Below, piece by piece: positions 22,108 through 26,028 of a stretch of DNA of 26,028 nt. A program made the translations under genes and the position numbers. The first letter of the stretch is position 1. Each line of letters starts with the position of its first letter. The notes beneath the pieces were generated by a model. That model searched no databases. It saw only the letters and a list, made by a program, of their open reading frames with translations, and was not told the origin of the DNA. Source of the DNA: Phaeoceros laevis (Eukaryota; Anthocerotophyta; Anthocerotopsida; Notothyladales); NCBI GenBank assembly GCA_049999765.1, contig JBNGIQ010003955.1:1-26028 (forward strand). Reading direction: 5' to 3'.

Positions 22108-23419
22108 CGTCCTACCTCATGGTGAGGGGACTGCAGTGTGCATTTAAGCAAGCATTGCACCCGTGGCCAGGCAGTCCCTCCCGTGACTAGGCTACTGTAC
22201 CAAAGTCCTGACTCTCCCAGCCTCTTGTCAGGAGTTCCTTGAGCTCATAGCCAGGTTCAGAAACTCCTCTCCTAGAGCACGGGGGATCCATTTTTTTCAG
22301 CATCCAGCTGTGTTGAGTCACTTGAGTGACGCCAGGTGTTTTGCAAATGTGCGAAATTCAAGCAAAACTGGTTGGCGGGTTCTTGTACGACTTGTTATGC
22401 TTTCGTTCATTAGTTTTCAGTCAAAGTCTCTGATTAGGTCCTAGTAATACAAGCATCTACTATAATCAGTTTCAGGTGAAATATCCAACCATGCAGCCTT
22501 GACGCCGTCAACGCTGCCGATACCATCGTCACCGACGCAAGATGGTAACAACTCTGATTTAATTTTGGTAACATGGGAACCACCCAGCTGGAAAATCGAA
22601 GTACCAAAACGACGTGCACACTATCCGGCTTGTTATTAGCTTATAGTGTCCAGAATAGGCTGTCGCATCGGAGCGGGGCTACGTCGACAGTACCAAAATT
22701 TGGAAAATGAAGATGTGGACCAATGAAACCATGGACTCCTGTGGCTAAAATCTCATTGAAATGGCCTGCACCGCCGCCGCCCCCGCTCATGATCATCCTC
22801 GAATCTGGCTTTAATTGCAGCTGGGAAATGGCTATCCATCGGCGTCGGTCATAACCGTTTCTGGATGCATCACAGGGTGGGACCTGAGAAATAAAGCCAA
22901 ACGGTGCTGGCACCTTTGGCTTGTTATGCAGTGTGCTCTATCTTTGGCGCGGTTCTGTCGGACATCAGCCGCAAGCAAATCGGAGGCTTCCATCGTGTTG
23001 GTTCCCGCGAAGAAGTGGTGACGGAATGACGGGCATGCATTTTGCTCGTTGTGTGCCCAACTGCAGCTCCAGCTCTGTCTCCCTGAGCACTCAACCTTGC
23101 GTGTCCTGCCCTCGATGGGTCGTGCACTGCTCTGTCTCCCCGAGCACTCAACCTTGTGTGTCCTGCCCTCAAGGGGTCGTGCACTGCTGTGAATTTGGAG
23201 GCATGTTTGTCCCGAATGAACACCGGAGGTGTGTAAGAATCAGAGCTTCTGCATTTTCGCAGTCCTGTGCTCTGGAGCTCTCTGCACTGAAAAGTGTTAC
23301 CTACCTGAAGAGAGTGTAGACCGTACCTGTTCCCGGAGAGCACCGGCACACAAGTGTGATGGGCCAGCTTTAGAGAGGATGAGTTACTGCAAGCTTAGGT
23401 GCACCGAGGGCTGTAGAGG
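22108..23419. other. Gap between kinase C and FEI-like kinase
   Basis: About 1.3 kb. I searched it for leucine-rich repeats that could belong to the FEI-like kinase downstream and found none. The only distinct structure is a 57-bp tandem duplication at 23072-23185. Open frames at 22641-22913 (-), 22921-23319 (+) and 22924-23349 (-) have no recognisable domain. Confidence 0.5.
23072..23185. repeat. 57-bp tandem duplication
   Basis: Two adjacent 57-bp units, 23072-23128 and 23129-23185, each starting GCTCTGTCTCCC and ending GGTCGTGCACT, with only a few differences between them. The unit is a multiple of three, so frames on both strands stay open through it. In the plus frame each unit reads a Cys-rich stretch (QPCVSCP...VVHC). 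Whether it is translated is unknown. Confidence 0.85.
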
Positions 23420-25281
23420 ATGAGGAATGTTCCAGCTTTCGCGCCGTTGGCAGGTGTGTGACCTGCACCAGTTAGCTAGGTACCCATCCCTGATTGTGGG
23501 TTGGGCCAGACAGCCTCACCATTGTTGCCTCCTTGCCACAGTTGCAGTTGGAAGTGAAGAGGCAATTTCTGGGAGCAAGGGACATGGGACTTCGCTTAGT
23601 TTTGGGATGATTTTCATGATCTGCGTGGTGGTTTTTGTGACTACCAAGATAGGACTTGGCAGCCTTCTCTACTGGAAGTGGACACGAACTAAAAACGTCT
23701 GCGAAGTCAGAGTGTCTGGTTAGCTTCCTCTCTCCGTGCTGGGAGTGGTTCATGTTGTGGCTGACTATGCTTCTCGCGTGACAGGACTGACGGGTGGGTG
23801 GCTTGTTTCCTCCTCATCCCGGTACAGGAGGCAAGCTAATTATGTTTCAAGGTTCGGGGACGCAAGCAACTCCATCCTCCAAGGACATTCTCAAGAAGAC
23901 GGAAGTGTTGACGAAGAAAGACATCATAGGCAGTGGGGGCTACGGTGTTGTCTACAAGCTCGTTTTGGATGATCAGTGCGCGTATGCAGTGAAGAAGCTA
24001 AGCAGAGGGGGCTTTGAAAACGACCGTGGTTTCGAGCGGGAGCTGGAGACTCTGAGCGGCATCAAGCATCGAAATCTTGTCACTCTTCGAGGTTACTTCA
24101 GTGCTCCACAAGTGAATCTCCTGGTTTATGATTTGATGGCTAATGGCAGCCTTGACGATCATTTGCACGGTAACTCCCCTACTTGTACAGTTTGATTTTT
24201 ATGTTTGAACACTGGATATGGTAGCTGGATTTGTACTCCCACCTGAAAAGATGCTTGTAGCAGACAGAAGAGATGACGCGGAACCTCTGGATTGGCCTAC
24301 CCGTCTTAACATTGCACTTGGTACAGTTTCATTTCCATCTTAAGTTTTTTCAGTTATTGGGTGATTGAAACTTGCTGAGGCTTATCCACTAGAACTTTGC
24401 ATGTGAACAGGATGTGCCCGCGGGCTTGCCTATCTCCATCACGATTGCATACCTCACATCATTCACAGAGACATCAAGGCCAGCAACATTTTACTGGATG
24501 AAGACATGGAGGCACATGTGGCTGATTTTGGGCTGGCTACGCTCATAAACCCTCGAGAGACACATGTGACAACGATCATCGCTGGAACTCTGGGTTACCT
24601 AGCTCCTGGTAACGCTTGTATGCACGTTCTTGTGATTGTCGCTGTTCCTACCCACTATATGTTCAAGAGGCATGTCAGACACCTGATATATTCACTTTTG
24701 TGTCACCGCTGCAGAGTACATTGAGACAGGGAGGATAACTGAGAAGAGTGATATTTTCAGCTATGGTGTGGTGCTGCTGGAGCTCATTACTGGGAAGAGG
24801 CCATCAAACGAACTTTTCCAAGAGTTCAACCTCAATATGCTTGATTGGGTACGTAAACGTCTCAGTACTTGCTGAGCTGTGAAGGCCTCTGCACAACATG
24901 TTACCTACAGTAGCAACTGATACTCGAAGGTCATTTTGGAACATGGTACAGGTGAAGGAGGCCTACGGGAGTGGGCATGTCACCGAATGTTTTGATGAAG
25001 ATCTAGCGGACTCAGGAGCAGATGGACAGCTGACACAACTAGTTGCCCTAGCGCTTGCGTGTTTGGAGTCAAATCCAAAGGTGAGGCCCAACATGCTGCA
25101 GATAGTCAAATCGTTAGAAAGCATGCAAGCCGAATGCCCTCCACCACCCGGAGTCAGGTACAGGTATTCAGAACCTGAGAGTAGCCAAAGTGGGGAAGTA
25201 AGCAGTGCAGGATCTTGCGATAAGCTCATCCAACACCACTCCAGACAACATTCTGACCTAGAATCGTCCACGGAATGGTAA
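23420..25281 (+). CDS. FEI-like receptor kinase without LRR domain
   Basis: The kinase is closest to the FEI/LRR-XIII group, whose Arabidopsis members act in cell-wall signalling. Exons: 23420-23453, 23542-23718, 23828-24169, 24264-24320, 24411-24608, 24715-24848, 24952-25281; 1272 nt, 423 residues. A membrane helix lies at about 30-55 ([16 protein letters not shown]), then GGKLIMFQG and [12 protein letters not shown] as in FEI proteins. Catalytic residues are complete: GSGGYG, Lys126, HRD Asp224, Asn229, DFG, APEY. FEI proteins normally have about 590 residues with an LRR ectodomain; here only about 30 residues precede the helix and no LRRs are seen upstream. The first exon is the weakest part: an alternative is ATG 23427 read straight into the second exon without splicing. 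The kinase half is firm. The 5' end could be truncated, or further exons may have been missed. Confidence 0.8.
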
Positions 25282-25691
25282 ACCTGATCATTTTTTACGG
25301 AAATCCCTGGGAAATGCCGCTGTGCACTTGACGCGTTGAAATACAGTAGAACCTCTCCCCTTCACGCAATCAGCTCTACATCATTTATGAGTTCTGCCCC
25401 CATGATCCATGATCTGGGGGACACTAACGTCGTGGGCCTCAAAAGATGCGACACGTGTCACGTTACTAAAGTTGTGACCACTTTTTTTCACCTGCAATCT
25501 CGGTCTAATCAGGTGTACGGTGACAAGCCTGAGGCCTATAGGCCTATATGTGAACAGTTCTAACGTGTTCAGCACACCACCGACCAGAAAACCCTGGGAC
25601 CTGTAAAAGGCTGCTTGCTTAAGTTCAAGGTCTTCGGCCGGTTTCATTCTGTTGCTCTTCTGCCGGGCGGTGTGCTGTGCAGCGCGTCATC
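25282..25691. other. Upstream region of eS27
   Basis: About 410 nt between the FEI-like kinase stop codon and the eS27 start codon. It should hold the kinase 3' end and the ribosomal protein promoter. I see no gene, and no perfect telobox, in it. Confidence 0.5.
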
Positions 25692-26028
25692 ATGGTAAGC
25701 TCGTGGTGGTGCTTGAATTGGTGATTGCTTGGCTTGTTTCAGGTTTGTGTAGCGCGATCGCTTGCACCGGCAGTGGCTTGCGCTGCAGTTTTAGCTTCAG
25801 CTTTTAGGCCGGACATTGAGACCCCGATGGACGGTTTGAGCCCTGGAAGGCTTCGTTGTGCTTCCGGCGCCGCCTGGGCGTGCCGCAGTATCGCTCGTGG
25901 GTTCATGTGATTTCCAGGAGTTTGGTTTTGATGTCGGCTTTTGTGACAGGTGCTATCCAACGATATCGACTTGCTCCATCCTCCAGCTGAGCTGGAGAAG
26001 AAGAAGCACAAGCTCAAGCGTCTTGTGC
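25692..26028 (+). CDS. RPS27: Ribosomal protein eS27, 5' part
   Basis: Zinc-ribbon protein of the cytosolic 40S ribosomal subunit; only the N-terminus is in the window. The first coding exon is just the ATG (25692-25694), followed at once by a GTAAGC donor. After a 255-nt intron, the CAG acceptor at 25947-25949 leads into VLSNDIDLLHPPAELEKKKH and on to KRLV, where the window ends. This matches the conserved start of eS27 in plants almost residue for residue. The full protein has about 86 residues, so the Cys-x2-Cys zinc ribbon lies beyond the end. An intron directly after the start codon makes this gene easy to miss. Confidence 0.93.

Noticed and set aside
22924-23349. 141-codon minus-strand open frame opposite the 57-bp duplication
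   Set aside because: It resembles no known protein, and its length is helped by the repeat being a multiple of three.

Overview
The window is nuclear DNA of a green plant (streptophyte). The evidence is six intact genes that can be spliced with GT-AG introns, most of them about 60-150 nt: three malectin-like/LRR receptor kinases, a PLS-type pentatricopeptide repeat protein, an AZG-type purine permease, a FEI-type receptor kinase, and the start of cytosolic ribosomal protein eS27. Malectin-LRR kinases and PLS-class PPR proteins are plant families. The compact genes, short introns and the N-terminus of eS27 fit a seedless lineage (bryophyte, lycophyte or a close alga) better than a flowering plant. 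I cannot name the species.

Layout. 139-4727 (+): malectin-LRR receptor kinase A, 14 exons. 5054-5694: wreck of another copy of the same kinase. 5959-8157 (+): intronless PPR protein. 9551-11353 (+): AZG1-like purine permease, one intron, convergent with the next gene. 11596-16273 (-): malectin-LRR receptor kinase B, 17 exons. 17600-22107 (+): malectin-LRR receptor kinase C, 17 exons, head to head with B across about 1.3 kb. 23420-25281 (+): FEI-like receptor kinase with no LRR ectodomain. 25692 to the window end (+): eS27, with an intron directly after the ATG.

All exon joins were checked by hand for phase. Each spliced receptor kinase frame is an exact multiple of three (968, 958 and 966 residues for A, B and C), and intron phases agree between paralogues except in the kinase part, where A has lost introns.

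The most interesting biology is the receptor-kinase cluster. A and B keep all catalytic residues. C has lost the catalytic Asp of HRD (HRG), the loop Lys and the loop Asn, and the first Gly of the nucleotide loop, yet its frame and splice sites are clean, so it looks like a maintained pseudokinase. It lies head to head with the catalytically intact B, which suggests a co-regulated active/inactive pair. All three proteins end in a shared short tail motif (P-[SA]-Q-I-F) that I do not recognise. Other points of note are 13-16 residue insertions in three consecutive PPR modules, the LRR-less FEI-like kinase with two possible starts, and a telobox/W-box-like inverted repeat between B and C.
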